Below are positions 10,001 to 19,723 of a stretch of DNA of 64,000 bases, in pieces. A program made the translations under genes and the position numbers. Origin of the DNA: Mucilaginibacter sp. GTDB taxonomy: Bacteria > Bacteroidota > Bacteroidia > Sphingobacteriales > Sphingobacteriaceae. The stretch spans positions 248,001-312,000 of the forward strand of contig NZ_JANYGQ010000022.1 of the NCBI RefSeq assembly GCF_025359345.1, in the 5' to 3' direction. Below the pieces are notes generated by a model. It worked only from the letters and a program-made list of their open reading frames with translations. It did not search any database and was not told the DNA's origin. Within the stretch, counting starts at the first letter, position 1; each line of letters starts with the position of its first letter.

Positions 10001-10648
10001 ATGGGTGTTGAGAAACTGGAACAATACATAACTACTGCCGACCTGGACAATCTTGATGCTTTGCTGCGCGAAAACCCCGCGCTGGCAAAAACCCGAACCA
10101 GTCACCAGGTTTCGCCGTTGATGTTGTCCTGCTATTACAAAAAGCCAGGAGTAACTGACATTATTTTAAAATATCTTGATGAAATAAACCTGTTCGAAGC
10201 ATCGGCAGCAGGAAGATTTGATGTGGTTGCAAACCTTGTTTATGCCCATCCCGACGCCATAAATTTTTATGCTGAAGATGGCTTTACCCCGCTTGGCCTT
10301 GCCTGTTATTTTGGGCATGCCGAAATTGCCCAATACCTGGTACTTAAAGGCGCCGATGTAAATATGCCGTCGAACAATGGCTTCAGGGTTTACCCACTGC
10401 ACTCTGCCGCCGCCGGTAATTATACCCAAATTGCCCGCATGCTGATTGAAAATAACGCACTTATTAACGTAAAACAACAAGCCGGCGCTACAGCCCTCCA
10501 CTCGGCAGCACAAAATGGCAATATTGATTTGCTGATATTATTGCTGGAACATGGAGCTGATGTTACTGCGCGTATGGAAGGCGGCAAATTACCGGCCGAC
10601 CTGGCAAGGGAAAAGGGGTTTGTTGAGATAGCTGAGGCTTTGGATTAA
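10001..10648 (+). CDS. Ankyrin-repeat protein
   Basis: Repeated DGFTPLGLACYFGHAEIAQYLVLKGADVN-type units. Confidence 0.9.
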   Translation: MGVEKLEQYITTADLDNLDALLRENPALAKTRTSHQVSPLMLSCYYKKPGVTDIILKYLDEINLFEASAAGRFDVVANLVYAHPDAINFYAEDGFTPLGLACYFGHAEIAQYLVLKGADVNMPSNNGFRVYPLHSAAAGNYTQIARMLIENNALINVKQQAGATALHSAAQNGNIDLLILLLEHGADVTARMEGGKLPADLAREKGFVEIAEALD

Positions 10649-10659
10649 ATTTTTTCTCC

Positions 10660-10762
10660 CGTAGAGACGCAATACTTGCGTCTCCCCCATGCAAATCAAA
10701 TTAACAATAATCGTGTTTCATTCTGTGTTATTGGTCCGAGACGCAAGTATTGCGTCTCTACG
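10660..10762. repeat. Perfect 25-bp inverted repeat whose arms are themselves palindromic (CGTAGAGACGCAATACTTGCGTCTC / GAGACGCAAGTATTGCGTCTCTACG)
   Basis: Arms at 10660-10684 and 10738-10762 are exact reverse complements; each arm folds as GAGACGCAA-TAC-TTGCGTCTC. Confidence 0.9.
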
Positions 10763-10773
10763 AAAATTGACAT

Positions 10774-11667
10774 CTATTTCCCATAAAAATCAACCGCAGC
10801 CTTCGCAATTTTGGCGATTGTGCCATCCCTTGTCGCCTCATCATCCGTTGAATTGCATACGAATACCGAGATAGCCAGGTGCTTGCCATTTGGCAGCGTG
10901 ATTATGCCTACATCGTTGGTGGCCGGCGATAAACCTACATCATTTGTCGGTGATGTACCGGTTTTATGAGCTACGGGCATTGTTGCAGGCAACAGTCCCT
11001 TCAGGCGTTTTGGGCCGGTACTGGTTTCGAGCATTATTTTATATAAAAACTCAGTGCTGCTTTTCGAAGTGATGTCGCCTTTATAGAATCTATCCAGCAA
11101 AATGGTCATTTCAACAGGTTTACACCAGTTGGTATATTGCAGCTCCCACGACGAAGCCATATCGGCCTCGGTTGCTCTTACAGCAATTCCCCTTATACAC
11201 AACCGGAGCATATAGTCCTGCACGGTTTTGGGGCCATCAATTTTTTTCAACAGCATATCGCAGGCTATGTTGTCACTCTGCGATACCATGTAACCCAGCA
11301 AATCGGCAATCGTAACGTCAACATCGCCATCCGGAAATTTGTCGCGCAGCGGGCTGTGGGTGTTTTTCACCATGTCGCGTTTTTTAAAATGGATTTTCTG
11401 GTCGAGTTTCAACACACCCGAATCAACCAAATGCAGCACGGTTAATGCAATCGGGAACTTCATTACGCTGTGGAGCACCAAACGGGCGCCGCCGTTAACT
11501 GAAAGTGTGTCGCGGCTTTCCAAGCCCATCAGCGATACCCCAACGATGCCTTTTATAGGTTTAGTGATCTCTTTTATTTGCTGGCGAAGGTCGCCTTGCT
11601 GCGCCTTCACGTATACCGGAATTAAAAAAATCAGTATTAAAGTAACTGAGTATATAAACTTTTTCAT
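10774..11667 (-). CDS. Class A serine beta-lactamase, subclass A2-like (CfxA/PER-type)
   Basis: Signal peptide; SVMK (S70xxK), SDN (SQSDNIACD), ATEADM (E166 region), HKTGT (K234TG). Confidence 0.9.
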   Translation of the reverse strand: MKKFIYSVTLILIFLIPVYVKAQQGDLRQQIKEITKPIKGIVGVSLMGLESRDTLSVNGGARLVLHSVMKFPIALTVLHLVDSGVLKLDQKIHFKKRDMVKNTHSPLRDKFPDGDVDVTIADLLGYMVSQSDNIACDMLLKKIDGPKTVQDYMLRLCIRGIAVRATEADMASSWELQYTNWCKPVEMTILLDRFYKGDITSKSSTEFLYKIMLETSTGPKRLKGLLPATMPVAHKTGTSPTNDVGLSPATNDVGIITLPNGKHLAISVFVCNSTDDEATRDGTIAKIAKAAVDFYGK

Positions 11668-11692
11668 ACTTAAAATAGGGTCAATATGTAAG

Positions 11693-11780
11693 CGCCAGGA
11701 ACCAAGATTAAGGAAAAATTATATAAAATAGAAAGATATTTTTTTCTCTTGATTCTTGCTGTCTTGATTCTTGACTCTCT
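11693..11780. repeat. Degenerate 'TTGATTCTTGACTC' element with opposing arm
   Basis: gccaggaaccaagattaagg ... tctcttgattcttgctgtcttgattcttgactctc; related to elements at 49069-49162 and 61115-61154. Confidence 0.55.
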
Positions 11781-11791
11781 TACTAACGCAT

Positions 11792-13222
11792 TTATTTTGT
11801 ATGAATTTTAATCCAGTCGGCAATTATTTTCATGGCTGACGGAGCCATGGTTTCATCGATCTTTTCGTATTCCGAAACATCGCCTGTGGTTGCAGTTTGC
11901 AATAAGTGGTTTAGGCCGTCTAAAGGTCGCACCTCGACATTTTTATTACCGTTTTTGGTAAGTATCTCTTTTATCAAACCCAAATTGGCCGTTGCGTCAA
12001 CCTGGGTATCCTTAGTACCGTTTACGGCCAGTACCGGGCATTTTACCTGGGCAAGGTCTTTTTTTGCGTCATAAATTATAAAATACCGCATCCATGGCAG
12101 GTTGTATAAACTGTTGTATTGTTTAAAAAGATCCGGACCGGTTAAATTGGTAGTACGGAGCGCTTTCTGCGTTTCTGGTGTTTGCGCCTTTTTCCAGGCA
12201 TCAAATACAGGCGTTATTTTCGCATCCAGCGCCTCCACTGATCCTGATAAAGCAAACAGCGCTAATATATCATCATTCAAATCGGCAAAGGCTTTAATCG
12301 CAACGCTGTCGATCCCCAGTTTTTTAAGCTGGTAGGCATTTTGCTCGGTGTTTATTCTTGCACCGCCAACTTCCGACGCGCCCCACATAACAATAAAGCT
12401 TACATCCTTGCGCCGCGCTGCAACCATTGGGGCAATCATACCACCCTCGCTATGGCCGATAAGGCCCACGTGTTTTTTATCGACATCGGCACGTGTCTCC
12501 AAATAGTTAAGACTGGCCTCCACATCACGAGAAAAATCGAGGCTGGTGGCGTTTTTTATATCACCGAGTGTGCTTTTACCAGCGCCCCTGTCATCAACCC
12601 TTAAAACTGCTATGCCGTTTTTGGTGAGGTAGTCAGCGAGCACCCAATACAGCTTGTGACCGAAGATGGTACCATCCCTGTCCTGTGTACCGCTCCCGCT
12701 AATGATGATCACCGCCGGATATTTACCATCACCATTGGGACGGGTAAACGTTGCGCCATAATGCAGGCTTTTATCCATATTGGCGTACTCAACATCCTGG
12801 CTGTAATAGCCAAAAGGTGGCTTTGGTGTTTGCGTTCGTATCTTGTCTTTCCCTAGAGCTGCCTTTTCATCGGCAGTAATATGCTTCAAATTTAGCGGCG
12901 TACAGCCCCCGCCCTGCGAATAAGTGCCGGTAATATCGCTTTTACCATCCCACAAGCCTTTATAACCACCGCCGATCGCTGCAATTTGTATGCTGAGGCT
13001 ATCCCCTTTTAATATCGCCTTGCTGCAGGCAATGCCGAATGCTTTTTGGTCCGGGCTATCAAAATTAGCAGAGTAGCCGTCTGCTGTTTTGGTAATGTTA
13101 AAAACAAGGTGGAGGTTTACGCTGGCGACAGATATGGTCCCCATCCAACTACCGGTTATATCCTGCGCCATTGCCTGGCCCGTTGCAAAAAAAGCCATGG
13201 TGCAAATAAGTAATTTCTTCAT
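11792..13222 (-). CDS. Secreted alpha/beta hydrolase (S9/dienelactone-hydrolase-like)
   Basis: GSGTQDRDG, RVDDRGAGKS, LIGHSEGGMIAP nucleophile elbow, GLNHLLQ. Confidence 0.88.
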   Translation of the reverse strand: MKKLLICTMAFFATGQAMAQDITGSWMGTISVASVNLHLVFNITKTADGYSANFDSPDQKAFGIACSKAILKGDSLSIQIAAIGGGYKGLWDGKSDITGTYSQGGGCTPLNLKHITADEKAALGKDKIRTQTPKPPFGYYSQDVEYANMDKSLHYGATFTRPNGDGKYPAVIIISGSGTQDRDGTIFGHKLYWVLADYLTKNGIAVLRVDDRGAGKSTLGDIKNATSLDFSRDVEASLNYLETRADVDKKHVGLIGHSEGGMIAPMVAARRKDVSFIVMWGASEVGGARINTEQNAYQLKKLGIDSVAIKAFADLNDDILALFALSGSVEALDAKITPVFDAWKKAQTPETQKALRTTNLTGPDLFKQYNSLYNLPWMRYFIIYDAKKDLAQVKCPVLAVNGTKDTQVDATANLGLIKEILTKNGNKNVEVRPLDGLNHLLQTATTGDVSEYEKIDETMAPSAMKIIADWIKIHTK

Positions 13223-13888
13223 TTAGTTTTGGTTGGTTTGATGATTTTTAAAATAGATGTATGAGTACGTAACCGGCACAAGCGTAAGCACCGCTATGCT
13301 GCCAATAAACACGATGGTTGATAATGTTGCCGGCAATAACAGCGTAGCAATAGTTACTACAATGCCACCGACAAACCACAACCTGCCCGCCAGCCGATGC
13401 GTTGTGCGCCAGTTGTCTTCACTTTCCAGCGTCCACGGCGTGCGTATTCCTGCAAAATAATTTGGTTTAATACTATTCATTACGTTGCCCATAAAAGCGA
13501 AAAACAAGCCCGCCAGTGGCAATATCAACTTGTCGATTGCCAGCCCGTGGTGAACGGTTGCAAATATGATGGCAATATTCAATGCCGATAAAAACAAAAC
13601 AACGGCAAAACCTATTTTCCTGAACGTCTCCTCGCCCACCTTTACCTGTTTCTTAGGGTCGATAGCAGGCAGAAATTTCAAAAGCAGGTACACCAATAAA
13701 GCGGTGAATAGCAAGATACCCGCCAATATTATCATTTCACTTTTATCGCCGTAACGATCAACTTTGCCACTAATACCATAATGAACAGGAACAATTGCAG
13801 GCAATGCGTTGTAAACACTTGCCAGGTACCCGGCAGGCAGCACCCAAACTACCAGTGCAGCCAAATCCATATATGTAAACTTTTTCAT
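13223..13888 (-). CDS. SdpI-family membrane protein (DUF1648 + SdpI/YhfL)
   Basis: PAIVPVHYGISGKVDRYGDKSE (DUF1648) and NYFAGIRTPWTLESEDNWRTTHRLAGRLWFVGG (SdpI signature). Confidence 0.9.
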   Translation of the reverse strand: MKKFTYMDLAALVVWVLPAGYLASVYNALPAIVPVHYGISGKVDRYGDKSEMIILAGILLFTALLVYLLLKFLPAIDPKKQVKVGEETFRKIGFAVVLFLSALNIAIIFATVHHGLAIDKLILPLAGLFFAFMGNVMNSIKPNYFAGIRTPWTLESEDNWRTTHRLAGRLWFVGGIVVTIATLLLPATLSTIVFIGSIAVLTLVPVTYSYIYFKNHQTNQN

Positions 13889-13900
13889 CGTGATTTATTT

Positions 13901-14164
13901 TTAATTTTTAGGTGATTGTAAACTAATAATCCATTTAAGCATTTCGTCCATTACTGTAGTATTCAGCGAGTAGTAGATAAACTGCCCCTCTTTAACTGAT
14001 ACCACCAGGCCTGCTTGCCGCAGCAAATCCAGATGATGCGAGATGCTGGGCTTCGAGATATTAAACTGGTCAGCAATCTCGCCGGCTGTAAGGTCTTTCT
14101 CCTTCAGCAGTTCAAGTATCTCCCGGCGGGTGGGATCGTTAAGTGCTTTAAACAACGAGTTCAA
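13901..14164 (-). CDS. ArsR-family autorepressor (SdpR-like)
   Basis: MNSLFKALNDPTRREILELLKEKDLTAGEIADQFNISKPSISHHLDLLRQAGLV; adjacent to the SdpI-family gene. Confidence 0.9.
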   Translation of the reverse strand: MNSLFKALNDPTRREILELLKEKDLTAGEIADQFNISKPSISHHLDLLRQAGLVVSVKEGQFIYYSLNTTVMDEMLKWIISLQSPKN

Positions 14165-14182
14165 TTTTCTTTGGTATTTATA

Positions 14183-14204
14183 TATTTAGACAAATGTCTA
14201 AATA
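14183..14204. promoter_or_regulatory. Putative ArsR/SdpR operator: perfect 10-bp inverted repeat TATTTAGACA-AA-TGTCTAAATA
   Basis: Exact palindrome with 2-nt spacer, about 19 bp upstream of the ArsR start codon. Confidence 0.65.
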
Positions 14205-14426
14205 CTTTGTTACAAATACAAAATGTTTTTTACCACGGAGGCGCGAAGTTGAAAACACAGAGGGCACTGAGCCTTCTTATTCAATATTTTTTTCTCTGTG
14301 AACTCTGTGGCTTCTCTGTTACTCAGTGGTTAAAAACGACCATGCAATGGCAAAATGATTTTTTTGTTACCATCACTATAATTCTATAAAAATTCGTTAC
14401 TTGTAGGTATCAATCAAAACAGTATC

Positions 14427-16052
14427 ATGCAACGAAGAAATTTCCTAAAAACCGGCTCGCTGGCGGGTTTAACTTTGGCTACCCTTGGCGCGGCTTCATG
14501 CAGTCCATCATCTTCAAAAAAAGAATCACCCGGCGATGCCGCTGCTAACAAAACTGACGACTTTGCTTTAAACGAAGTTACTATCGACACTTTGCAGGAG
14601 AAAATGAAGAGCAAGGAATATACTTCGCGCTCGATAACCGAAATGTACCTGAAACGCATTGATGAAATTGATAAAAACGGGCCGAAGCTAAATTCGGTTA
14701 TTGAAATAAATAAAGATGCGCTTAACATGGCCGATGCTATGGATAAAGAACGCGCCGCAGGCAAAGTGCGCGGGCCGCTGCATGGTATACCCGTTTTGAT
14801 AAAAGATAATATTAACACCGGCGACAACATGCACACCACGGCCGGGGCGTCAGCCATCGGCGACAACTTTGCAAAGCAGGATGCATTTATAGCGCACAAG
14901 CTGCGCGCGGCAGGCGCTGTGTTGCTTGGTAAAACCAACTTAAGCGAGTGGGCCAACTTCCGCAGCACGCACTCCACCAGCGGCTGGAGCAGCCGTGGCG
15001 GGCAAACCAAGTGCCCGTATATTTTAGACCGTAACCCCAGCGGCTCGAGTGCTGGTTCAGGATCGGCGGCATCGGCCAATTTGTGTGCTATTGCTATAGG
15101 CACGGAAACTGATGGATCGATTGTATCGCCATCATCAGTGAACGGGCTGGTAGGTATTAAACCCACCGTTGGTTTGTGGAGTCGCTTTGGCATTATACCA
15201 ATATCAAAAACCCAGGATACCGCCGGGCCGATGGCACGTACCGTACGTGATGCAGCCATAATGCTTGGCGCCTTAGCAGGCGAGGACCCGCAGGACGTGT
15301 ATACCCTTACCAGCAAAGGCAAAGTTGAACCCGATTATACCAAATTTTTAAATGCCGACGGCCTCAAAGGCAAACGCATCGGCGTTGAAAAAGACGGGAT
15401 GAAGATTAACCCTGCCATGGATGCCATATTTAAGGAAGCCCTGGATACGCTGAAAAGCAAAGGCGCCACAATTGTTGAGGTTGAGCTGTACAAACAGCTA
15501 AAAGAGATTGGCAAAAATTCGTTTACCGTGTTACTTTATGAGTTTAAAGACGGCCTGAACAAATATTTAAGCGAAGCGAACTCGAAAACAAAATCGCTGG
15601 CAGATGTTATAGCCTTTAACAAAACCAACGAGCCTAAAGCTATGCCCTTTTTTAAACAGGAAATACTGGAACAGGCCAATGCCAAAGGCGGCCTTGACGC
15701 AAAGGAGTATCTTGATGCCGTTAAAAAAACAACAACCATTACCCGCAATGCAATTGATAAACTGTTAAAGGATAACAAACTTGACGCCATTACAGCTCCA
15801 ACCAATGGCTTTGCAGTATGTATCGACCTGGTAAATGGCGATTATGATAACGGCTTCGGTTTTTCGAGCCCTGCCGCTATGGCTGGGTACCCGCACATAA
15901 CTGTGCCTATGGGTTACGCATACGGGTTGCCGGTTGGGATTTCATTTATCAGTTCGGCTTATAAGGAAGCAGATATTATTACCCTTGGCTATGCCTATGA
16001 GCAAGCGTCGAAAAAGAGGGTGAAGCCGGAGTTTAAGGAGGTGGTAGGATAG
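14427..16052 (+). CDS. Amidase (amidase-signature family) with Tat-like signal
   Basis: MQRRNFLKTGSLAGLTLATLG leader; GIPVLIKDNINT, GGQTKCPYILDRNPSGSSAGSGSAASANLCAIAIGTETDGSI. Confidence 0.93.
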   Translation: MQRRNFLKTGSLAGLTLATLGAASCSPSSSKKESPGDAAANKTDDFALNEVTIDTLQEKMKSKEYTSRSITEMYLKRIDEIDKNGPKLNSVIEINKDALNMADAMDKERAAGKVRGPLHGIPVLIKDNINTGDNMHTTAGASAIGDNFAKQDAFIAHKLRAAGAVLLGKTNLSEWANFRSTHSTSGWSSRGGQTKCPYILDRNPSGSSAGSGSAASANLCAIAIGTETDGSIVSPSSVNGLVGIKPTVGLWSRFGIIPISKTQDTAGPMARTVRDAAIMLGALAGEDPQDVYTLTSKGKVEPDYTKFLNADGLKGKRIGVEKDGMKINPAMDAIFKEALDTLKSKGATIVEVELYKQLKEIGKNSFTVLLYEFKDGLNKYLSEANSKTKSLADVIAFNKTNEPKAMPFFKQEILEQANAKGGLDAKEYLDAVKKTTTITRNAIDKLLKDNKLDAITAPTNGFAVCIDLVNGDYDNGFGFSSPAAMAGYPHITVPMGYAYGLPVGISFISSAYKEADIITLGYAYEQASKKRVKPEFKEVVG

Positions 16053-16199
16053 TTGATTAAGTTGGACTGAGTTAGAATAGGTTGATTGAGTTGATAAATT
16101 ATTAGCAAAATAAACCTGGCTACTTATCCGATTTGAGCCACTATTTACTACTTTTATCGCGTTCATACCATGAACTATGAACCATCAACTATCAACTAA

Positions 16200-17126
16200 A
16201 TGGAATTTGGCCGCGTAACACCAGGAGAATTAATGGAAGTAGATTTTACGCTTCCGCCCGATACCGAGTTAACCATAAAAACCCTGGCTTCGGCTAAAAA
16301 TGACCAGCCTTTGCAGGTGCATGTGGGTTGTGCCAAATGGGGCCGCAAGGAGTGGCTGGGTAAAATCTATCCGCCAAAAACCAAAGACGCCAATTTTTTG
16401 GATGAATATGTAAAGCATTTCGACAGTATTGAGCTTAATGCAACATTTTACAATGTTTACCCGCCAGAAACCATCGCTAAATGGAAAGAAAAAGCGGCAA
16501 CTAACCCCGACTTTAAGTTTTGTCCAAAGTTTTCACAGAGTATCAGCCATATCCGCAGGCTAAAAAACGCCGATGATATAACCACCAAATACTATGAAGG
16601 CATTATGGCTTTTGGCGACAAGCTTGGCCCGTTGTTTTTGCAGGTGGCCGACAACTTTACACCAAAAAGTCTGCCCGAACTAAAAGCTTACCTGGAACAG
16701 TTACCGAGAGATGTCCCGGTATTTTTAGAGCTGCGCCACAAAGAATGGTTTGCTGATGCAGGTAACTGCTCTGCAGTGTTTAACATGCTGCACGAACTGC
16801 AAATCGGCGCGGTAATAACCGACGCATCAGGCCGCCGTGATGTGGTGCATATGGAACTACCTACCCCGCATGCTTTCATCCGGTTTGTGGGCAACAGCCT
16901 CCACCCTACCGACTATGCCCGCTGTGACGAATGGGTTGAGCGCATCGCGCAATGGCAACAAATGGGTTTGCAATCGGTTTGGTTTTTTATGCACCAGCAT
17001 GACGAACGTTACTCGCCCGAACTATCTGATTACGTGGTTGAGCAGTTAAACAAAAAGTTAGGCATGGAACTATTGCGACCAACTTTCATGGACAGGGATA
17101 AACCGGTACTATTTGATTTAGATTAA
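16200..17126 (+). CDS. DUF72 domain-containing protein
   Basis: HVGCAKWGRKEWLGKIYP, YVKHFDSIELNATFYNVYP, KFCPKFSQSISH. Confidence 0.9.
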   Translation: MEFGRVTPGELMEVDFTLPPDTELTIKTLASAKNDQPLQVHVGCAKWGRKEWLGKIYPPKTKDANFLDEYVKHFDSIELNATFYNVYPPETIAKWKEKAATNPDFKFCPKFSQSISHIRRLKNADDITTKYYEGIMAFGDKLGPLFLQVADNFTPKSLPELKAYLEQLPRDVPVFLELRHKEWFADAGNCSAVFNMLHELQIGAVITDASGRRDVVHMELPTPHAFIRFVGNSLHPTDYARCDEWVERIAQWQQMGLQSVWFFMHQHDERYSPELSDYVVEQLNKKLGMELLRPTFMDRDKPVLFDLD

Positions 17127-17226
17127 TGGACCTCGATTAATGGATTTTTGGGATTTAATGAGATTGAAGACTCGACCATGAGAATGTAAATCCATCTTCA
17201 TCTGTAAAATCTTTTTAATCCCGGTC

Positions 17227-17943
17227 TTATTTCGAAACCAATCCAGAAATCACGTTTATACTCAAAGCCACAATAGCGGTATTAAACGCGAAAGATATCA
17301 ACCCGTGCGCCCAGGCAATGCGGCGAATAATGCGCGACGATATTTCCACGTCAGAAACCTGGAATGTCATGCCGAGCACAAAAGAGAAATAAACAAAATC
17401 AAGGTAGTCCGGCTCTTCTTCGTTGGGGAACATCAGGCCACCCATCGGCTTCTTATTGTCTTCGGGGTTAGTTGAATAGTACAAATGCGCATAACGCAAA
17501 CTGTAAATGGTATGCACAAGCCACCACGAAATTACCACTGCCGACATCGCCAGGATGACGTGACCCGAAACCTCGGCGCTGGAGCCGCCTTTTGACGATA
17601 TTAACAAAAATAGTATCGCGCCCAAACTCATTACTGATGCGCTGATAACAAAGAGGAACAGGATATAGCGGCTCGAATCTTCTAAACTGGCAATTTTACG
17701 GATTTCGCGCGGGTGAGCCCAAAGGATAACAATCCAATCGAGTACTATTATAGTCGAAGCAAAAGCAATCCAAACGGATAATATAAGCGCCGGCATCGAA
17801 GACAAATCCCTGAAAAAAAAATAAGCCACCGCGCTTATTGCCAGCGAGATAAATATTTTATAATGCGCATCAAGCCGTAAAATCAGTTTTTTTTTTGGAT
17901 GTATAATTTTAGCCATATTTTTTGGTGTGCCTAGGTAAAGCAC
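17227..17943 (-). CDS. DUF1345 membrane protein
   Basis: TM helices; LDFVYFSFVLGMTFQVSDVEISSRIIRRIAWAHGLISFAFNTAIVAL. Confidence 0.85.
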   Translation of the reverse strand: MLYLGTPKNMAKIIHPKKKLILRLDAHYKIFISLAISAVAYFFFRDLSSMPALILSVWIAFASTIIVLDWIVILWAHPREIRKIASLEDSSRYILFLFVISASVMSLGAILFLLISSKGGSSAEVSGHVILAMSAVVISWWLVHTIYSLRYAHLYYSTNPEDNKKPMGGLMFPNEEEPDYLDFVYFSFVLGMTFQVSDVEISSRIIRRIAWAHGLISFAFNTAIVALSINVISGLVSK

Positions 17944-17974
17944 CGCTCTAAGTTATAAAGTTTTAATAAAGAAA

Positions 17975-18172
17975 TTAGTCTTCGAATATTTCGATAACAC
18001 GGCCTACCTGCCCATCTTCCAATCTCACCTTAATGCCACGCGAATGGAATGCAGAACTGGTTAATAGGGCTTTCACTATCCCCCTTGTGCGTTTGCCGGA
18101 GCGCTGGTCTTTTTTTAGGATGATATCCACTTCAAGGCCTGGGTAAATATCGTTTCGGTTTTGTCCGTTCAT
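17975..18172 (-). CDS. YwbE-family (DUF2196) small protein
   Basis: MNGQNRNDIYPGLEVDIILKKDQRSGKRTRGIVKALLTSSAFHSRGIKVRLEDGQVGRV. Confidence 0.9.
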   Translation of the reverse strand: MNGQNRNDIYPGLEVDIILKKDQRSGKRTRGIVKALLTSSAFHSRGIKVRLEDGQVGRVIEIFED

Positions 18173-18212
18173 ACTTTTTTTGATTTCACCGATTTGAAGA
18201 TAATTTCACCGA

Positions 18213-19547
18213 TTAAGAAACCAATTGATTAACCGCCTTATCCACCTTCCCAAAATCAAAACTCCCGACCAATTTGTCAAATGCTGTCGTAATTTCCGCG
18301 TTCATCAAATTACCTATGCTGCCTTCGTGGGTGTGGTTAACTTGTTTATCAGGGTTAAAATCACCCTTTTCAATTGCGGCACCAACTTGCTTGTAAGCAT
18401 CGCGAAAAGGTATGCCATCTAATACCATGCGGTTTACTTCTTCAACGCTAAACAGGTAGGCATATTTGGGGTCATTCAATATATTGGCATTTACAGTAAT
18501 ATTTTGCAGCATAAAAGTTGCCATGTGCAGGCAGTTCTTCAGGTCGGTAAATGCCGGAAACAGCAGTTCTTTTAAAAGCTGCAGTTCGCGGTGATATCCG
18601 GAAGGAAGGTTGGTGGTCATCATGGCCACGTCAGTTGGCAGGGCCTGCAGGCGGTTGCATTTGCCGCGCATAACTTCCCAAACGTCGGGGTTCTTTTTAT
18701 GCGGCATAATACTGCTGCCGGTAGTGAGTGTATCCGGGTAACTTACAAAAGCGAAGTTCTGGCTTAAATATAAGGCCTGGTCCATTGCCATTTTGGCGAG
18801 GGTAGCGGCGATAGATGATAACGCCTGCGCAATTATCCGCTCAGTTTTACCGCGGCCCATTTGCGCGTAAACCACGTTATAATTTAAACTATCGAACCCT
18901 AAAAGTTGGGTGGTTAAAGTACGGTTTAGCGGGAATGACGACCCGTAACCCGCAGCGGAGCCTAAAGGATTTTTGTTGGTAATTTTATAAGCAGCCAAAA
19001 TCAGCTCCAAATCGTCCGCCAAACTTTCGGCATAGGCACCAAACCATAAACCGAACGACGATGGCATGGCAACCTGCAAATGGGTATACCCAGGCAGTAA
19101 AATGTCTTTATGTTTCTCGCTCAGTTCAATCAGCAAGCGGAAAAGTTTTCCAGTTTCTTCAACAACATCCTGTAACTCGTGGCGGAAAAATAGTTTCAAA
19201 TCAACCAGCACCTGGTCGTTACGGGAGCGGCCGCTGTGGATTTTTTTGCCGGCATCGCCAATGCGCTCGGTCAGCAGCATTTCTACCTGCGAGTGCACAT
19301 CCTCCACTTCGGGAGCAATCGTAAAATTACCCTGCTCAATATCTTTGTAAATACTTTTTAATTCCTGTTGAACCAGCTGCAAATCATAAGCACTCATCAG
19401 TCCTATGCTTTCCAGCATTTGGGTATGCGCAAGCGAACCAAGCACATCAAAAGCAGCCATCTGCAAATCAAACTCGCGGTCGCGGCCTACGGTGAAGTTT
19501 TCGACCAATTCGTTAACGGTAACAGATTTTTGCCAGATTTTTGCCAT
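18213..19547 (-). CDS. argH: Argininosuccinate lyase
   Basis: Start MAKIWQKS; EDVHSQVE, SGRSRNDQV, GSSIMPHKKNPDVWE signature. Confidence 0.95.
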   Translation of the reverse strand: MAKIWQKSVTVNELVENFTVGRDREFDLQMAAFDVLGSLAHTQMLESIGLMSAYDLQLVQQELKSIYKDIEQGNFTIAPEVEDVHSQVEMLLTERIGDAGKKIHSGRSRNDQVLVDLKLFFRHELQDVVEETGKLFRLLIELSEKHKDILLPGYTHLQVAMPSSFGLWFGAYAESLADDLELILAAYKITNKNPLGSAAGYGSSFPLNRTLTTQLLGFDSLNYNVVYAQMGRGKTERIIAQALSSIAATLAKMAMDQALYLSQNFAFVSYPDTLTTGSSIMPHKKNPDVWEVMRGKCNRLQALPTDVAMMTTNLPSGYHRELQLLKELLFPAFTDLKNCLHMATFMLQNITVNANILNDPKYAYLFSVEEVNRMVLDGIPFRDAYKQVGAAIEKGDFNPDKQVNHTHEGSIGNLMNAEITTAFDKLVGSFDFGKVDKAVNQLVS

Positions 19548-19591
19548 GGTACAAATATGGTGTAAATATTTTTTACAGTTATAACCCACTA

Positions 19592-19704
19592 TGTCATTGC
19601 GAGGAACGAAGCAACCGCGAACTATGCAGTTGCGCTTTGCAGTTTCTACACCGTTCTATCTGCTCTGTAAAGTTCGCGGTTGCCACGCTGCGCTCGCAAT
19701 GACA
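19592..19704. repeat. Interspersed foldback family A, copy 3
   Basis: tgtcattgcgaggaacgaagcaaccgcgaac ... gttcgcggttgccacgctgcgctcgcaatgaca. Confidence 0.85.
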
Positions 19705-19723
19705 TAGTTTTTTATGCGTTCCA

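Noticed and set aside
14414-15322. 302-aa minus-strand ORF
   Set aside because: Lies wholly antisense within the confident amidase gene; composition is Ser/Pro/Leu-rich as expected for a shadow ORF.
18183-18216. Direct repeat TTTCACCGATT upstream of YwbE/argH junction
   Set aside because: Only two short copies; too weak to call beyond the general intergenic word-repeat pattern.
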